DNA of 64,000 bases from Labedella phragmitis (GTDB lineage Bacteria > Actinomycetota > Actinomycetes > Actinomycetales > Microbacteriaceae), in contig NZ_RZNB01000004.1 of the NCBI RefSeq assembly GCF_004078635.1, positions 124,001-188,000 of the forward strand, in the 5' to 3' direction. The position numbers were made by a program, and so were the translations under genes. Under the pieces are notes generated by a model. It saw only the letters and a program-made list of their open reading frames with translations, ran no database searches and was not told the origin of the DNA. Positions 52,419-63,302 of this stretch are shown here, in pieces. Positions within the stretch are counted from its first letter, which is position 1; the number at the start of each line of letters is the position of its first letter.

Positions 52419-52754
52419 GTGCAGCGGGACGAGCCCTCCGCACCGGGCGAAGGCACCCCGCCGACGGGTGACGATTTCGTCGAGGAGGTGCTCGCCGTCG
52501 CCGCGGCCATTCCCGCCGGGTACGTGATGAGCTACGGCTCCATTGCCGCTGCACTCGGTTCGCGGTCCGCTCGTGGCGTCGGTCGCGTCATGGCGCATGC
52601 CGGCGGCACCGTGCCCTGGTGGCGGGTCGTACGATCCGGAGGACTCCCGCCCAGGGGCCTCGAGACGGATGCCCGCCCCCACTATGCGGCAGAGGGCACC
52701 CCGATCGTCGAGACGCCGTCCGGCTACCGGATCGACCGCTCCGCCTGGATCTGA
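52419..52754 (+). CDS. Alkyltransferase-like (ATL/MGMT family) protein
   Basis: A 111-residue protein with the DNA-binding domain of O6-alkylguanine-DNA alkyltransferases: YVMSYGSIAAALG and the helix SARGVGRVMAH. The active-site PCHRV motif is replaced by PWWRV (Trp67), so it cannot transfer alkyl groups. Such ATL proteins bind O6-alkylguanine lesions and flag them for nucleotide excision repair. GTG at 52419 is chosen by proximity to the previous stop; no clear ribosome-binding site is present. Confidence 0.85.
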   Translation: MQRDEPSAPGEGTPPTGDDFVEEVLAVAAAIPAGYVMSYGSIAAALGSRSARGVGRVMAHAGGTVPWWRVVRSGGLPPRGLETDARPHYAAEGTPIVETPSGYRIDRSAWI

Positions 52755-52822
52755 CGTCCCTCCCCCGCGGCCGTCGAGCGGAGTGAGGCGGCGCGACAGG
52801 TCGTGCTGCAGGATGAGTCGGT

Positions 52823-52838
52823 TCACCCCGCGGGGTGA
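52823..52838. promoter_or_regulatory. 16-bp palindrome upstream of a lipoprotein gene
   Basis: TCACCCCGCGGGGTGA is a perfect palindrome 34 bp upstream of the lipoprotein ATG. It may be an operator for that gene; no known consensus was recognised. Confidence 0.35.
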
Positions 52839-52872
52839 CGACGCGGGCGGGGGTGCCCGCGAGGCTGGAGTC

Positions 52873-53364
52873 ATGGCCCCCCGCCCCGCCCGTCTCGTCG
52901 CCCTCACCGCTCTCGCCCTCGCGACAGCACCCGTCCTCGTGTCGTGCTCGGCGGTACAGTTCGCCTTCGGTTCGACGAAGAGCGCCGCTTACTCCGGCAT
53001 CGACGACTTCCGTGCGGACACGACGCTCCCCGCGCCTCCCTGGGTCCCGGATGATGCGACGGCCATCCGCTACACGATCGATGTCGCGGACGGGTCCTCC
53101 ATCGTCACCTTCCAGTCCCCGTCGCACTTCACGAGCGGGACGTGCGAAGCGGACGCGCAACGGTCCGTGGCGGCGGAGGCCGGGGAGATCCAGGCGCCGC
53201 TCCAGGACTCGTGGTGGCCGGAGACCCTCCCGGCTGCACTGTTCACGTGCGACACCGGCTGGACCGCCTTCGTCGACGGCGACGCGGTCTACGGCTTCCT
53301 CCCGGCCGGGTCGGAGTCCGACGGTCTCGGAGCCGCACCGCTCGACGCGACCGCCGGGCCCTGA
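52873..53364 (+). CDS. Hypothetical lipoprotein
   Basis: A 163-residue secreted lipoprotein: the signal peptide ends in LVSC with lipidated Cys25. The mature part contains a pair of cysteines (GTCEAD and LFTCDTGW) that could form a disulphide, and an aromatic WWPETLP segment. No domain recognised. It is separated from its neighbours by a palindrome upstream and a hairpin downstream. Confidence 0.65.
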   Translation: MAPRPARLVALTALALATAPVLVSCSAVQFAFGSTKSAAYSGIDDFRADTTLPAPPWVPDDATAIRYTIDVADGSSIVTFQSPSHFTSGTCEADAQRSVAAEAGEIQAPLQDSWWPETLPAALFTCDTGWTAFVDGDAVYGFLPAGSESDGLGAAPLDATAGP

Positions 53365-53392
53365 CGGCCGACTGTCGCCTCGACGACGAAGC

Positions 53393-53424
53393 GGGCGACG
53401 GGTGGGATCACCCGCCGCCCGCTC
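53393..53424. terminator. Hairpin between lipoprotein and ABC exporter genes
   Basis: A 14-bp stem with one mismatch (GCGGGCGACGGGTG and its near-complement) and a GGAT loop lies between convergent genes. No T-run is present. Confidence 0.5.
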
Positions 53425-53446
53425 CATCGTCCACGGTACGAGGCCG

Positions 53447-55264
53447 TCAGACGAGCGAGTCCCGCCAGGCCGCGTGCATGCGCGCGAACCGGCCGGAACC
53501 ACTGATGAGGTCGGCCGGAGTGCCGTCCTCGACGATCCGTCCGTGCTCCATGACGAGGACACGGTCCGCGATCGCGACGGTCGACAACCGGTGAGCGATG
53601 ATCACGGCCGTCCGATCCGCGAGGAGCGTCTGGAGCGCCTCCTGGACGAGACGCTCGCTCGGGATGTCGAGCGAGGCCGTCGCCTCGTCGAGGATGAGCA
53701 CGGACGGGTCGGCGAGGAACGCCCTCGCGAACGAGATCAGCTGCCGCTGTCCCGCCGAGACGCGACCTCCCCGCTTGTTGACGTCGGTGTCGTATCCCTT
53801 CGGAAGGGCCTCGATGAAGGTGTCGGCACCCACGGCTTCCGCTGCACGCTTGATCTCGTCGAGACTCGCCCCGGGCTTGCCGATGGCGATGTTGTCGGCG
53901 ACCGTGCCCGAGAACAGGTAGGCCTCCTGCGTCACCATCACGATCGCGCGACGGAGGTCCTTCGGGTGGAGCTGCCGCAGATCGACGCCGTCGAGGAGCA
54001 CGCGGCCATCGGTCGGGTCGTAGAAGCGCGAGATGAGCTTCGCGAGCGTCGACTTGCCCGCTCCCGTCGTCCCCACGAGAGCGACGGTCTGCCCGGCAGG
54101 GATGTCGAGCGTGAAGTTCGGCAGGACGACGCTGTCGGCGTTGTACGCGAACCGGACGTCCTCGAACGCGACGTGACCGCGCGCCTCCCACAGGTCGATG
54201 GGACTCGTGGGGTCCGGCACGCTCGGCCGCTCCTCGAGCACACCCGAGATCTTCTCGAGCGCCGCCGCCGCCGATTGGTAGGAGTTGTAGAACATCGCCA
54301 TCTCCTCCATGGGGTCGAAGAAGCGACGCGTGTAGAGCACTGCGGCGAGGAGTGCACCGATCTCGATCGCCCCGTCGACCACTCGGAACCCACCGACGAG
54401 CAGCACGGCCGCGACCGTCACGTTGCCGATGAGGACGAGCCCGGGGTCGAAGAATCCGAAGAGACGGATAGCGCGCGCGTTCGCGTCGCGGTAGTCCTCG
54501 ACGAGGTCGCCGTAGGTGGCCTCGTTGCGCTTCTCCTTGCGGAACGCCTTGACGGCGCGGATGCCCGTCATCGTCTCGACGAACTGCACGATGACGCGAG
54601 CCGATGTGACCCGTGTCTCGCGGAACACCGATTGCGACCGCTTCTGGAACCACCGCGTGAGGATGAACAGCGGGATGAGCGACACGAGCAGGACGAGGCC
54701 GCTCGTCCAGTCGAGCAGGAAGAGCGCGATGCCCGTGAAGCTCATGTAGAGGAACCCAGACACGAGCTGATTGATGCCCGAGTCGAGCAGTTCCTTGATC
54801 GAGTCGAGGTCGCTCGTCTGGCGCGAGATGATGCGTCCGGACGTGTAACTCTCGTGGAACTCGAGGCTCAGTCGCTGCGTCTGCAGGAACACGCGCTTCC
54901 GCAGGTCGATGAGGATCGCCTGACTGATCCGGGCGCTCAACACCGTGTACCACGCGATGAGGATCGCGCCGATGAGTCCCGTCACGAGATAGACCGCGAC
55001 GATGAGCACGATCGGCATCCAGTCGGCGCGATCGACCACCGCGGGAAGCCCCGTGTCGATGCCGAAGGCGATGAGGGCGGGACCCGCGACCTGAGCGGCC
55101 GTCGAGACGACCACGACGAGCATCGTCCAGAACACCCGGACCTTGAGGGGTCCGAGGAGCGAGCCGAGCAGCCGGAGCGACCGGCGCCGGATCTGGCGGG
55201 ACTCCTCCGTGGAGAAGTCGTCGCGTTCCTCGCCGCTCACTCCGAGAACGGATGACGAACTCAT
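53447..55264 (-). CDS. ABC exporter subunit, canonical ATPase
   Basis: A 605-residue type IV ABC half-transporter: six transmembrane helices (about residues 40-330) and a C-terminal ATPase domain. Walker A is [10 protein letters not shown], the signature is RVSAGQRQ instead of LSGGQ, Walker B is [10 protein letters not shown] with the catalytic Glu, and the switch His is in IIAHRLSTV. It overlaps the partner gene by 4 nt and forms a heterodimer with it. Likely exports drugs or lipids; specificity unknown. Confidence 0.93.
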   Translation of the reverse strand: MSSSSVLGVSGEERDDFSTEESRQIRRRSLRLLGSLLGPLKVRVFWTMLVVVVSTAAQVAGPALIAFGIDTGLPAVVDRADWMPIVLIVAVYLVTGLIGAILIAWYTVLSARISQAILIDLRKRVFLQTQRLSLEFHESYTSGRIISRQTSDLDSIKELLDSGINQLVSGFLYMSFTGIALFLLDWTSGLVLLVSLIPLFILTRWFQKRSQSVFRETRVTSARVIVQFVETMTGIRAVKAFRKEKRNEATYGDLVEDYRDANARAIRLFGFFDPGLVLIGNVTVAAVLLVGGFRVVDGAIEIGALLAAVLYTRRFFDPMEEMAMFYNSYQSAAAALEKISGVLEERPSVPDPTSPIDLWEARGHVAFEDVRFAYNADSVVLPNFTLDIPAGQTVALVGTTGAGKSTLAKLISRFYDPTDGRVLLDGVDLRQLHPKDLRRAIVMVTQEAYLFSGTVADNIAIGKPGASLDEIKRAAEAVGADTFIEALPKGYDTDVNKRGGRVSAGQRQLISFARAFLADPSVLILDEATASLDIPSERLVQEALQTLLADRTAVIIAHRLSTVAIADRVLVMEHGRIVEDGTPADLISGSGRFARMHAAWRDSLV

Positions 55265-57111
55265 GAATCGACCTCCTGTCGTCCGTCGCCGTCGGCTGTC
55301 GCCGTGGCGAGCGGGTCGTCGTCGTCGAGGCTCGAGATCACGAACCTGTAGTGCTCGCTCGAGGCGAGGAGTTCGCTGTGGGTCCCGACGGCGGAGATGC
55401 GTCCGCGCTCGAGCAGCGCGACCCGGTCAGCGAGCATGACGGTCGAGGGCCGGTGTGCCACGATGAGCGCCGTCGTGCTCGCGAGCACGCGGCGGAGCGC
55501 AGCCTCGACGAGCGCTTCGGTGTCGACGTCGAGCGCCGACAGCGGGTCGTCGAGCACGAGCACGGCGGGCTTCGCCGCGACGGCTCGAGCGAGTGCGAGC
55601 CGCTGGCGCTGACCGCCTGAGAGGCTGAGGCCCTCCTCGCCGACCCGTGTCTCGACACCCTCGGGCAGCTCGCGCGCGAATCCGGCCTGAGCGATGTCGA
55701 GCGCCTCCTCGAGTGCCGCGTCGGCTTCGGGCGAGTGCAGGTCGAGGTCGTCACGCCCGAGCAGGACGTTCTCCCGGATCGTCGTCGAGAAGAGCGTCGC
55801 GTCCTCGAACGCCATCGCGATGTGACGACGCAGCTCGAGTCGCGACAGGTCACGGATGTCGACGCCGTCGATCGTGATGCGACCACCGGTCACCTCGTAG
55901 AGCCGTGTCGTGAGCGCGGTGAGCGTCGACTTGCCCGATCCCGTGATGCCGATGAGCGCCATCGTCTCACCCGGGTGCAACTCGAGCGAGACGCCGTCGA
56001 GCAGATCCGGTTGCCCGTCGGCCGTGTCCTGGAAGCGGAAGTGCACGTCGTCGAAGACGAGGCGACCCCGCGGGTCGTCGACGTGGGCCGGCGACTCCGG
56101 ATCGGTGATCGTGTTCACCTCGTCCATGACCTCGAAGAAGCGGTCCGTCGCCGTCCGGGTGTCGAAGGTCATCGCGAGCAGGAACCCGATCGACTCGATC
56201 GGCCACCGCAGGATCGCCGCCGTCGCGAAGAACGCGAACAGCTGACCGACCGTGAGCTCACCCGTCGACGCGAGCCAGACGCCCGCGAAGAGGCACAGGG
56301 CGAACGCGATGTCGGGGAGCAGGAGAAGCCAGTACCAGATGCCCGCGATCGCCTTGGCCTTCTCGATCTCGGTCCCCCGAAGACTCTCGGCCTGCGAGGC
56401 GAAGCTCTCGAGAGCGTACGTGCCGCGGCCGAACGCCTTGAGCACACGGATGCCGTGCACGGACTCCTCGACGGCCGTCGCGAGATCGCCGGCCTGGTCC
56501 TGGCTCCTCCGAGCGATGCGCGAGTACTTCTTCTCGAAGACGAAGCCGTAGATCCAGATGGGAACCGCGCACACGATGAAGATCGCGCCGAGCAGCGGGC
56601 TCCACGTGAACAGCACGACACCGCCGACGACGATCGTCACGGTGTTGACCACGAACAGGACGAGACCGAACGAGAGCCACCGACGGATGAGGCTGAGATC
56701 GCTCATGGCACGCGACAGGAGCTGGCCGGACTGCCACCTGTCGTGGAAGGCGACCGGCAGGTCCTGGAGCTTGGCGTAGAAGGAATTGCGCAAGCGCGCC
56801 TCGACGTGCGTACCCGGGGTCAGGACGAACCAGCGTCGGAGCGCGATCATGACGGCCTCGAGCACACCGAGTCCGAGGACGAGGAGCACAGCGGGCCAGA
56901 TGTTGGCGGAGTCGCCGGTCTCGAGCGCACTGTCGACGAGGTTCTCGAGGACGAGCGGGATCGAGAGCGCGACGAGCGCCGCGACGAGAGCGGCCACCAT
57001 GCCGAGGGTGATGCTCGGGATGGCGGGTTTCGCCCACGGGTAGATCCGCCACAGCGCCGCGGCGGTACCGAGGCGTCGGGGCGGAGCGGACGGGGCGGGA
57101 CGGTCAGGCAT
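55261..57111 (-). CDS. ABC exporter subunit, degenerate ATPase
   Basis: A 616-residue partner of the downstream half-transporter, with six membrane helices and an ATPase domain. Walker A is [10 protein letters not shown] and the signature is canonical LSGGQRQR, but the Walker B end reads [10 protein letters not shown], so the catalytic Glu is Asp. This is the pattern of heterodimeric exporters with one inactive ATP site (for example TM287/288). AAGGAAG precedes the ATG. A 31-codon reading frame with a strong ribosome-binding site lies 155 nt upstream in the same transcript. Confidence 0.93.
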   Translation of the reverse strand: MPDRPAPSAPPRRLGTAAALWRIYPWAKPAIPSITLGMVAALVAALVALSIPLVLENLVDSALETGDSANIWPAVLLVLGLGVLEAVMIALRRWFVLTPGTHVEARLRNSFYAKLQDLPVAFHDRWQSGQLLSRAMSDLSLIRRWLSFGLVLFVVNTVTIVVGGVVLFTWSPLLGAIFIVCAVPIWIYGFVFEKKYSRIARRSQDQAGDLATAVEESVHGIRVLKAFGRGTYALESFASQAESLRGTEIEKAKAIAGIWYWLLLLPDIAFALCLFAGVWLASTGELTVGQLFAFFATAAILRWPIESIGFLLAMTFDTRTATDRFFEVMDEVNTITDPESPAHVDDPRGRLVFDDVHFRFQDTADGQPDLLDGVSLELHPGETMALIGITGSGKSTLTALTTRLYEVTGGRITIDGVDIRDLSRLELRRHIAMAFEDATLFSTTIRENVLLGRDDLDLHSPEADAALEEALDIAQAGFARELPEGVETRVGEEGLSLSGGQRQRLALARAVAAKPAVLVLDDPLSALDVDTEALVEAALRRVLASTTALIVAHRPSTVMLADRVALLERGRISAVGTHSELLASSEHYRFVISSLDDDDPLATATADGDGRQEVDS

Positions 57112-57266
57112 GACGACTGCTTCCTTGCGCGTGCGGACGGCGACGGGTCGAGTCGGTCGTCGACGAGAGGGGTGGAGGAGTTCGCTCGAAGCGAATGGGC
57201 CGACGCGGACGGTGCCGGGTGCCGGCCGCGTCGTCCTGTCGATGGGACGCCGGGGGTGCGCTCGCG

Positions 57267-57362
57267 TTATCGGGCGAGGGAGGCACTCGGGAAGGCGAGG
57301 ATCCCGCCGGAGTGACCCGTCAGCATGCCCAGTCCCGTTTTCGGCGCGATGACGATGTTCAT
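57267..57362 (-). CDS. Small 31-residue peptide upstream of the ABC exporter
   Basis: ATG at 57362 follows GGGGAGGG at ideal spacing and reads 31 codons to a TAA. The peptide begins [12 protein letters not shown], continues through GMLTGHSGG and ends in SASLAR. It contains no Cys, Trp or acidic residue and has two hydrophobic patches. It lies downstream of a good promoter and 155 nt before the exporter genes. It may be a regulatory leader peptide controlling exporter expression, or a small protein exported by or acting on the exporter. No family is recognised. Confidence 0.5.
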   Translation of the reverse strand: MNIVIAPKTGLGMLTGHSGGILAFPSASLAR

Positions 57363-57432
57363 GTGACCCTCCCCTTTTCGACGACTCGTTGGCCGCGCGG
57401 GGCGACCGGAATCGCGACGCACGCAGCCTTAC

Positions 57433-57462
57433 AGACTATTCACAGGGCTGCGCGCTGTGCAA
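57433..57462 (-). promoter_or_regulatory. Promoter of the small peptide/ABC exporter operon
   Basis: On the minus strand TTGCAC (57462-57457) and TAGTCT (57438-57433) are 18 nt apart. Transcription would start near 57426, leaving about 65 nt before the 31-codon frame. Confidence 0.55.
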
Positions 57463-57500
57463 GAGGACGCGAGAAGTCGCGACGATGAACAGCGGACGAC

Positions 57501-58709
57501 TCAACCGAGCCGGACCGAGAGGCACGTGACGCAGCCCTCGAGCTTCTCGAACTCCGAGATGTCCACCGTGACGACGTCGTAGCCCAGTTCGCGCAGCAGC
57601 TCCGCGGTCTCGGGAGCCGCCGCCGACATGAGCAGGGTCTCGGCGTCGAGGGCCACGACCGCGACGCCCTCCTTCTCGGGCACGGGGAGGAACCGCGTGA
57701 ACAAGCGCGATTCGTCCACGAGGTCGTCGTGTCCGATGACCGTGCCGTCGGGCAACGCGGTGACGGTCGACTTGAGGTGGAGGGCGCGAGTGACGGGGAC
57801 CGCGACGACGTCATACCCTCGCGGCGTGAGGAACGCCCGGAACTGCGCGATGCCGTCGGCGTTCGTCCGGCTCGAGCGGCCGACGTAGACCGTGTCGCCG
57901 ACGACGAGGACGTCTCCCCCGTCGAGGGTGCCGGGGTTCGTGACGCGTTCGATGTCGTAGCCGCGCGCAACCAGGACCTCCTCGACGCCGTCGGTCTCCG
58001 CGCGACGCGCTTCACTGCCGGAGCGGGCGATGATCGCGAGGCCGCCGACCACCACGACAGCGTCCTCGACGAAGACGGAGTCGGCGAGCCGCTCGGCGTA
58101 CGGCACCTCCTGGGTGGTCCAGCCGTGCTCCGCGAAGGCTGCGACGTACGCGTCCCACTGGCTGTCGGCGAGGTCGGCGTCGATCTCACTGCGCTCGATG
58201 TGCGTCGTCTGACCCTCGGCGAGGTTCTTCGCGGGGAGGCGCACGAGGGCGACACGCGCCTCCGACGGCCCCGTCGTCCCCTCGGCGGCAAGGGAGCGGT
58301 AGACGAGCCGACCCACCGTCGGCACGGTCGCGATCGTCGCCACGAGGAAGCCGAAGTTGACGGTGAGGAGCGTCGACGCGATCGACGGCACGAACGTCTC
58401 GTCGATCGGCACGCCTTGCGTGAGCACCTGGACGGACGTTCCCGCGACGGGCGCGACGATGCCCGCGACGATTCCGGCGACGAGCGCGCCCCACCATCGT
58501 CCGAGCAGGCCGAAGACCCCGAACGCGAAGACGACGACGAACGAGATGAGCGACGCGCTCAGGAAGTACTGGTGGGCGGCACCGGTGATCGCGGGGTTCG
58601 AGCTGTCGGCGATCCAGAACGCCGTGAGCATGGCGAGATGGACGAGACCGGCCGATGCGAGACCGCTGAGGACGGAGGCGAGGAGGCGACGGCCCCAGGA
58701 GACGGACAT
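57501..58709 (-). CDS. Dimethylargininase-like hydrolase with N-terminal membrane domain
   Basis: A 402-residue two-part protein. Residues about 10-130 hold four hydrophobic segments. Residues about 150-400 form an amidinotransferase/dimethylargininase-like domain with NPGTLDGGDVL, the catalytic His in ALHLKSTVT and the catalytic Cys in LEGCVTCLSVR. Such domains hydrolyse methylated arginines to citrulline and methylamines. The start has a -10 element (TAGGCT, 58722-58717) 7 nt upstream, a leaderless layout. The membrane fusion is unusual, and the substrate could be another guanidino compound. Confidence 0.82.
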   Translation of the reverse strand: MSVSWGRRLLASVLSGLASAGLVHLAMLTAFWIADSSNPAITGAAHQYFLSASLISFVVVFAFGVFGLLGRWWGALVAGIVAGIVAPVAGTSVQVLTQGVPIDETFVPSIASTLLTVNFGFLVATIATVPTVGRLVYRSLAAEGTTGPSEARVALVRLPAKNLAEGQTTHIERSEIDADLADSQWDAYVAAFAEHGWTTQEVPYAERLADSVFVEDAVVVVGGLAIIARSGSEARRAETDGVEEVLVARGYDIERVTNPGTLDGGDVLVVGDTVYVGRSSRTNADGIAQFRAFLTPRGYDVVAVPVTRALHLKSTVTALPDGTVIGHDDLVDESRLFTRFLPVPEKEGVAVVALDAETLLMSAAAPETAELLRELGYDVVTVDISEFEKLEGCVTCLSVRLG

Positions 58710-58774
58710 GGACTCGAGCCTATCCGAGGTGCCCGACCTCCCCGTTCCGCGGGGAGGTCGGCCCATCCTCGGAA

Positions 58775-60376
58775 TCAGTGGAAGAAGTGCCGCTCCCCCG
58801 TCACGTACATCGTCACACCCGCTGCTCGGGCCGCGGCGAAGACCTCCTCATCGCGCACCGATCCTCCCGGCTGGACGACGGCGCGCACACCGCCGTCGAT
58901 GAGCACCTGGAGGCCGTCGGCGAAGGGGAAGAACGCGTCCGATGCGGCGACCGACCCGGTCGCGCGCTCGCCGGCCCTCGTCACCGCGAGGTGGCAGGAG
59001 TCGACGCGATTGACCTGCCCCATGCCGACGCCCACCGACGCACCGCCCGAGGCGAGCAGGATCGCGTTCGACTTGACGGAACGGCACGCCTTCCACGCGA
59101 ACGCGAGGTCGGCGAGCGTCTCGGCGTCGGCGGCGTCACCCGATACGAGTTCCCACCCGGCCGTGAAGGACGCGGGGTCGGCGTCGGAGAAGCGGTCCGC
59201 CTGCTGCACGAGCATGCCGCCGGAGATCTGCTTCGACTCGAGGGGCTCGAGCTCGAACGACTCCGGCAGCTGCAGGATGCGGAGGTTCTTCTTCGTCCGC
59301 AGCACGTCGAGCGCAGCCTCCTCGAACGCGGGGGCGACGATGACCTCCGTGAAGATCTCCTTGACCGTCTCGGCCATCCCGAGGGTGACCGTGCGGTTTG
59401 CCGCGATGACGCCGCCGAAAGCGGAGACGGGGTCGCACTCGTGGGCCCGACGGTGGGCCGACGCGATCGCGTCCGGTGCCTTCGGATTCGCGACGGCGAT
59501 CCCGCACGGGTTCGCGTGCTTGATGATCGCGACGGCGGGCTCGGCGAAATCGAACGCGGCACGGACCGCGGCGTCGGCATCGACGTAGTTGTTGTAGCTC
59601 ATCTCCTTGCCGTGAAGTTGCGTCGCCTGGGCGATGCCCTGCCCGCCGGAACGCAGATAGATGGCCGCCTCCTGGTGCGAGTTCTCGCCGTACCGGAGCA
59701 CGTTGCCGAGCTCGGCCTGGATCGTGAGCGAGGCCCCGAAGCCCTCGGACGTGTCGGTGAACCAGCCGGCGACCGCGGTGTCGTACGCCGCCGTGTGCGC
59801 GAAGGCGCGCGCGGCGAGCTCGCGTCGTTCCGCGAGCGTCGTCCCCTTCCGCTCCCGGATCGACGCGATGACGTCCGAGTAGGCGTCCGGCGACACGACG
59901 ATCGCCACGTTCGGGTGGTTCTTCGCGGCGGCGCGCACCATGGCCGGTCCGCCGATGTCGATCTGTTCCACGATGTCGTCGCTCGGCGCTCCGCTCGCGA
60001 CCGTCTCGGAGAACGGGTAGAGGTTCACGACGACGAGTTCGAACGGCTCGATCGAGAGTTCGGCGAGCTGCTCCTCGTGGGACTCGAGACGCAGGTCGGC
60101 GAGAAGCCCGGCGTGCACGCTCGGGTGGAGCGTCTTGACGCGGCCGTCGAGGGACTCCGGGAAGCCCGTGACGCTCGCGACGTCCGTGACGGCGTGACCG
60201 GCGTCACGGATGGTCGCGGCGGTCGAGCCGGTCGAGACGATCTCGACTCCCGCGTCGGCGAGCGCCTGCGCGAGGTCGAGCAGCCCCGTCTTGTCGCTCA
60301 CGGAGATGAGGGCGCGCTTCACCTCGACGAAATCGCGGTCACGGTAGAGGCTCGAGTCGTGGCGGGGGCCGGCCAT
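58775..60376 (-). CDS. purH: Bifunctional AICAR formyltransferase / IMP cyclohydrolase
   Basis: A 533-residue PurH carrying out the last two steps of IMP synthesis. The N-terminal cyclohydrolase (MGS-like) part has [12 protein letters not shown] and the [13 protein letters not shown] loop. The C-terminal AICAR transformylase has [10 protein letters not shown] with the catalytic Lys-His and [14 protein letters not shown] 60376 has AAGGAG and gives the normal length. It follows purN by 14 nt in one operon and uses 10-formyl-THF, linking it to the folD/purU genes here. Confidence 0.97.
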   Translation of the reverse strand: MAGPRHDSSLYRDRDFVEVKRALISVSDKTGLLDLAQALADAGVEIVSTGSTAATIRDAGHAVTDVASVTGFPESLDGRVKTLHPSVHAGLLADLRLESHEEQLAELSIEPFELVVVNLYPFSETVASGAPSDDIVEQIDIGGPAMVRAAAKNHPNVAIVVSPDAYSDVIASIRERKGTTLAERRELAARAFAHTAAYDTAVAGWFTDTSEGFGASLTIQAELGNVLRYGENSHQEAAIYLRSGGQGIAQATQLHGKEMSYNNYVDADAAVRAAFDFAEPAVAIIKHANPCGIAVANPKAPDAIASAHRRAHECDPVSAFGGVIAANRTVTLGMAETVKEIFTEVIVAPAFEEAALDVLRTKKNLRILQLPESFELEPLESKQISGGMLVQQADRFSDADPASFTAGWELVSGDAADAETLADLAFAWKACRSVKSNAILLASGGASVGVGMGQVNRVDSCHLAVTRAGERATGSVAASDAFFPFADGLQVLIDGGVRAVVQPGGSVRDEEVFAAARAAGVTMYVTGERHFFH

Positions 60377-60390
60377 GCTGGTGCTCCTTG

Positions 60391-60972
60391 TTAGAGGGCC
60401 TCGAGGTCGAGACCGTTGGCGATGTCGAGAACGGTCTGCACGAGCAGGCGCCGTTCGACGGGCTTGATGCGTTCGTGCAGGGCGTGTTCGTCGTCCCCGG
60501 GGAGGACGGGGACGCGCTCCTGCACGATGATGGGGCCGTCGTCCACTCCGTCGGCGACGACGATGATCGACGCGCCGCTCTGTTCGGCGCCGGCGGCGAT
60601 CGCGTCGCGTACGGCATGCGCGCCCGGGAACTCCGGGAGGTAGGCCGGGTGCGTGTTGATGAGGCGCGGGGAGAGATCGGCGACGACGCGGGGCGGGAGG
60701 AGCCTCATGAGCCCGCTCAGCACGACGAGATCGGGGTTCCACTCGCGGATGCGTTCGAGCAGAGCCTCGCCCCACTCGTCGCGGCTCGCGAAGTCCCGGT
60801 ACGGGACGACGAAACCCGGAATGCCGAACTCCTCCGCGTGCGCCAGTCCGTCGGCATCGCGATCGGCACCCACCGCGACGACGCGGGCCGGGAAATCGGC
60901 GTCCGCTTGCGCCTCGAGAAGGGCACGGAGGTTTGACCCACCTCCGGAGATGAGGACGACGAGCGACAGCAC
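60391..60972 (-). CDS. purN: Phosphoribosylglycinamide formyltransferase
   Basis: A 193-residue PurN that formylates GAR with 10-formyl-THF. Diagnostic features are the N-terminal [16 protein letters not shown], the catalytic Asn-His in [12 protein letters not shown], and the Asp in [15 protein letters not shown]. The GTG start at 60972 is 6 nt after TAGGAT (60984-60979), a leaderless layout, and fits homologues. It is followed by purH. Confidence 0.96.
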   Translation of the reverse strand: MLSLVVLISGGGSNLRALLEAQADADFPARVVAVGADRDADGLAHAEEFGIPGFVVPYRDFASRDEWGEALLERIREWNPDLVVLSGLMRLLPPRVVADLSPRLINTHPAYLPEFPGAHAVRDAIAAGAEQSGASIIVVADGVDDGPIIVQERVPVLPGDDEHALHERIKPVERRLLVQTVLDIANGLDLEAL

Positions 60973-60978
60973 CCCGCA

Positions 60979-60984
60979 ATCCTA
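60979..60984 (-). promoter_or_regulatory. Leaderless-type promoter of purN-purH
   Basis: TAGGAT on the minus strand followed by 6 nt and the GTG start of purN. No ribosome-binding site is present. Confidence 0.5.
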
Positions 60985-61013
60985 GCGGGCGTCCGGCGGA
61001 CCGACCCGCCGTG

Positions 61014-62243
61014 TCAGCGCTCGACCGACGAGTACCGGCCTGACGCCATGCCGACGAGCGCCGCGACCCCCGTGGTGGCGAGCGTCGCGAGTGCGACCGC
61101 GAGCGGGGCGGGACCGACCTCCTGCAGACGCTCCGGTCCCATCGCCCCGGACGACGCGAGGGCCAGCAGCCCCATGAGCACGCTCGCGACGAGAGCGATG
61201 CCGACGGCCGTGAGCACGAGCGACCGGACGAGTCCGGCTGATCCGACGGCGCGGACGATTGCGGGGCGGACGGCGGCCGCCGCGAGGAACCCGACGAGCA
61301 CGGGAACGATGAGTCCGAGGAAACCGAACGGCAGGTCTCCCGCCGGGATCGCTCCGAGCACGGGAATGCCCGGTACCGGGCCGAGGAGCGTCGTGGCGGG
61401 AGAGACGCTGGTGCCGACGCCGATCGCGAAACCGGGTCCCAGCAGCCAAGCGGCGCACCAGACGACGAGGTTCGGCAGGTAGGCGAGCTGGGCGATCGTG
61501 ACGGCGATGCCCCCCGTGATCCCCATTCCCGAACTCTCGTAGAGGCCGATGACCGTGCCGAACGACGCGAAGAGCACGATCGCGACGGTGACGGCGGCGG
61601 CGCCGACGATGCCGGCGGCGACGATGGCTCCGCCGCGGAGCGACGCTGCCGCGATAGCGCGGCCGCGCACACCGATCCGGTCGGTCGTCCGCTCGACGTA
61701 CTCCCCGACACGGCCACCGATGGGTTCGTCCCCGCGGCCGAGTCGCGCACCGATGAGTCCCACGGCGAGACCGACGAGGTAGACGAGCGGCGGAGAGCCG
61801 ATACCGCCGAGCAGCGAGGGGCTCACGATCTCCTCGCGTGCCGTCACCGACAGGACGGCGGAGAGCACGACGACCGTCAGCGTCGCCGAGAGCACGCCCG
61901 TGAGCCACAGCCCCGAGTCGGCCGCGCGCCGGCCGGTCCGCGCACCCAGGAGCACCGTCACGAGTCCGATCCCGAGCGGGGCGAGCGACACGGTGAAGGG
62001 CTCCCCCGCTTCCAGGACTCCGAGCCGGGCGATCGTCAGGGGATCGAGCGCGACCGTGAGATCCGCACCGTGTCCGAGGAGCCAGACGTCGACGGCCGCG
62101 CGCCAGAAGACCGCCCAATCGATCGCGAAGCCGTACTGCACGGCCCACAGGAGGGTGAGCGGGACCAGGGCGATCGCGATACCGATCGCGACGACGATGA
62201 ACGCCTCGAGGGCGGCGAGGAGCGCGACGGTCGTTCGATTCAT
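61014..62243 (-). CDS. DUF6350 family multi-pass membrane protein
   Basis: A 409-residue protein with about ten transmembrane segments and no catalytic motif. I place it in the DUF6350 group, commonly located between sucD and purN in Microbacteriaceae and relatives. Hydrophobic segments alternate with short Gly-rich loops, for example [19 protein letters not shown] in the central loop. A possible -10 (TAGGCT) lies 9 nt before the ATG. Function unknown; conservation of position suggests a housekeeping role. Confidence 0.75.
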   Translation of the reverse strand: MNRTTVALLAALEAFIVVAIGIAIALVPLTLLWAVQYGFAIDWAVFWRAAVDVWLLGHGADLTVALDPLTIARLGVLEAGEPFTVSLAPLGIGLVTVLLGARTGRRAADSGLWLTGVLSATLTVVVLSAVLSVTAREEIVSPSLLGGIGSPPLVYLVGLAVGLIGARLGRGDEPIGGRVGEYVERTTDRIGVRGRAIAAASLRGGAIVAAGIVGAAAVTVAIVLFASFGTVIGLYESSGMGITGGIAVTIAQLAYLPNLVVWCAAWLLGPGFAIGVGTSVSPATTLLGPVPGIPVLGAIPAGDLPFGFLGLIVPVLVGFLAAAAVRPAIVRAVGSAGLVRSLVLTAVGIALVASVLMGLLALASSGAMGPERLQEVGPAPLAVALATLATTGVAALVGMASGRYSSVER

Positions 62244-62333
62244 GACTCGGCGAGCCTATCCGTCCAAGCGTCACTCTGATGGGCCGCCGCCCCGGCCTCC
62301 CGGGAAGCCGTCGGCCGGACATCGGTGAGACGA

Positions 62334-62371
62334 CGACGCCCCCGCCCGGACCGATCCGGACGGGGGCGTCG
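62334..62371 (-). terminator. Terminator of the sucCD operon
   Basis: A 17-bp stem (CGACGCCCCCGTCCGGA on the minus strand) with one G-U pair and a TCGG loop begins 11 nt after the sucD stop. No T-run is present, as is usual in this genome. Confidence 0.7.
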
Positions 62372-62381
62372 AGGTGATGGG

Positions 62382-63269
<888 letters not shown>

Positions 63270-63302
63270 GGTGTTCTGATTCCTTTTGTGGTGGTCGTCC
63301 GG

